Positions 63,999 through 64,000 of a stretch of DNA of 64,000 bases are shown in pieces (position 1 is the stretch's first letter; every line of letters begins with the position of its first letter). The stretch covers positions 1 to 64,000 of the forward strand of contig PACZ01000021.1 in NCBI GenBank assembly GCA_002700305.1, read 5' to 3'. Both the position numbers and the translations under genes were made by a program. Under the pieces are notes generated by a model, which saw only the letters and a list, made by a program, of their open reading frames with translations, did not search any database and was not told where the DNA came from. The stretch comes from Hyphomonas sp. GTDB lineage: Bacteria > Pseudomonadota > Alphaproteobacteria > Caulobacterales > Hyphomonadaceae.

Positions 63999-64000
63999 AC

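Overview
The window is a high-GC alphaproteobacterial chromosome segment, best explained as a member of the Caulobacterales, most likely family Hyphomonadaceae (Hyphomonas, Henriciella or Hirschia type). The basis is the gene order rho-mnmE-mnmG-rsmG-parA-parB facing holA-lptE-leuS-DUF3576 at the right end, two perfect parS sites inside rsmG and mnmG, a CenR-like response regulator, and lolA, xthA and ftsK in one neighbourhood. The family assignment is inference from gene content and was not tested by any search. Almost everything is chromosomal housekeeping. There is no rRNA, CRISPR array, insertion sequence or prophage. One tRNA gene (Leu, anticodon CAG) is present.

Layout. 1-4811: glutamate synthase on the minus strand (gltD, a GFA-family zinc protein, then gltB running off the left edge), with two identical-half-site 17-bp palindromes between gltD and divergent uppP. 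5044-13120: uppP, an NDUFA9-like dehydrogenase, tRNA-Leu, glpD with a J-domain gene, bolA, a CorC/CNNM membrane protein, and aroK-aroB. 13230-21459: a tiny membrane protein and a large helical periplasmic protein, a DUF3604 lipoprotein, a DUF2721 protein, xerD, two small membrane proteins, a 3-hydroxypropionate-cycle-type malyl-CoA lyase, an NTF2-like protein and a GNAT.

21456-32816: an EAL phosphodiesterase, then histidine biosynthesis genes hisB, hisH, hisA, hisF and hisE in the usual order but separated by unrelated genes: small proteins, an M20 amidohydrolase, a cupin, an AT-richer nucleotide-cyclase-like gene directly behind hisA, an M24 peptidase-like gene, a GGDEF cyclase and a crotonase. 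A five-unit 11-bp tandem repeat lies just upstream of hisF.

32821-52811: GNAT, DUF6065, YbaK-like deacylase, aldo/keto reductase, a GT51-like protein lacking one catalytic glutamate, ftsK, amtB, a ubiquinone-type hydroxylase, DUF971, Trm112-like, LON-domain and thioredoxin/TPR genes, lolA, xthA, cenR, a VOC protein, an L,D-transpeptidase-like protein, yggS facing a ThiE-like gene, and outer-membrane-type proteins. 52851-64000: leuS-lptE-holA converging on parB-parA-rsmG-mnmG-mnmE-rho.

The best candidate for something undescribed is the compact class-III-cyclase-like gene at 28172-28954. Its base composition differs from its neighbours, it sits 9 bases behind hisA in the his operon, and it is bounded by a 9-bp inverted repeat. 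It resembles the cyclase half of nucleotide-second-messenger defence systems, but no effector gene is visible beside it.
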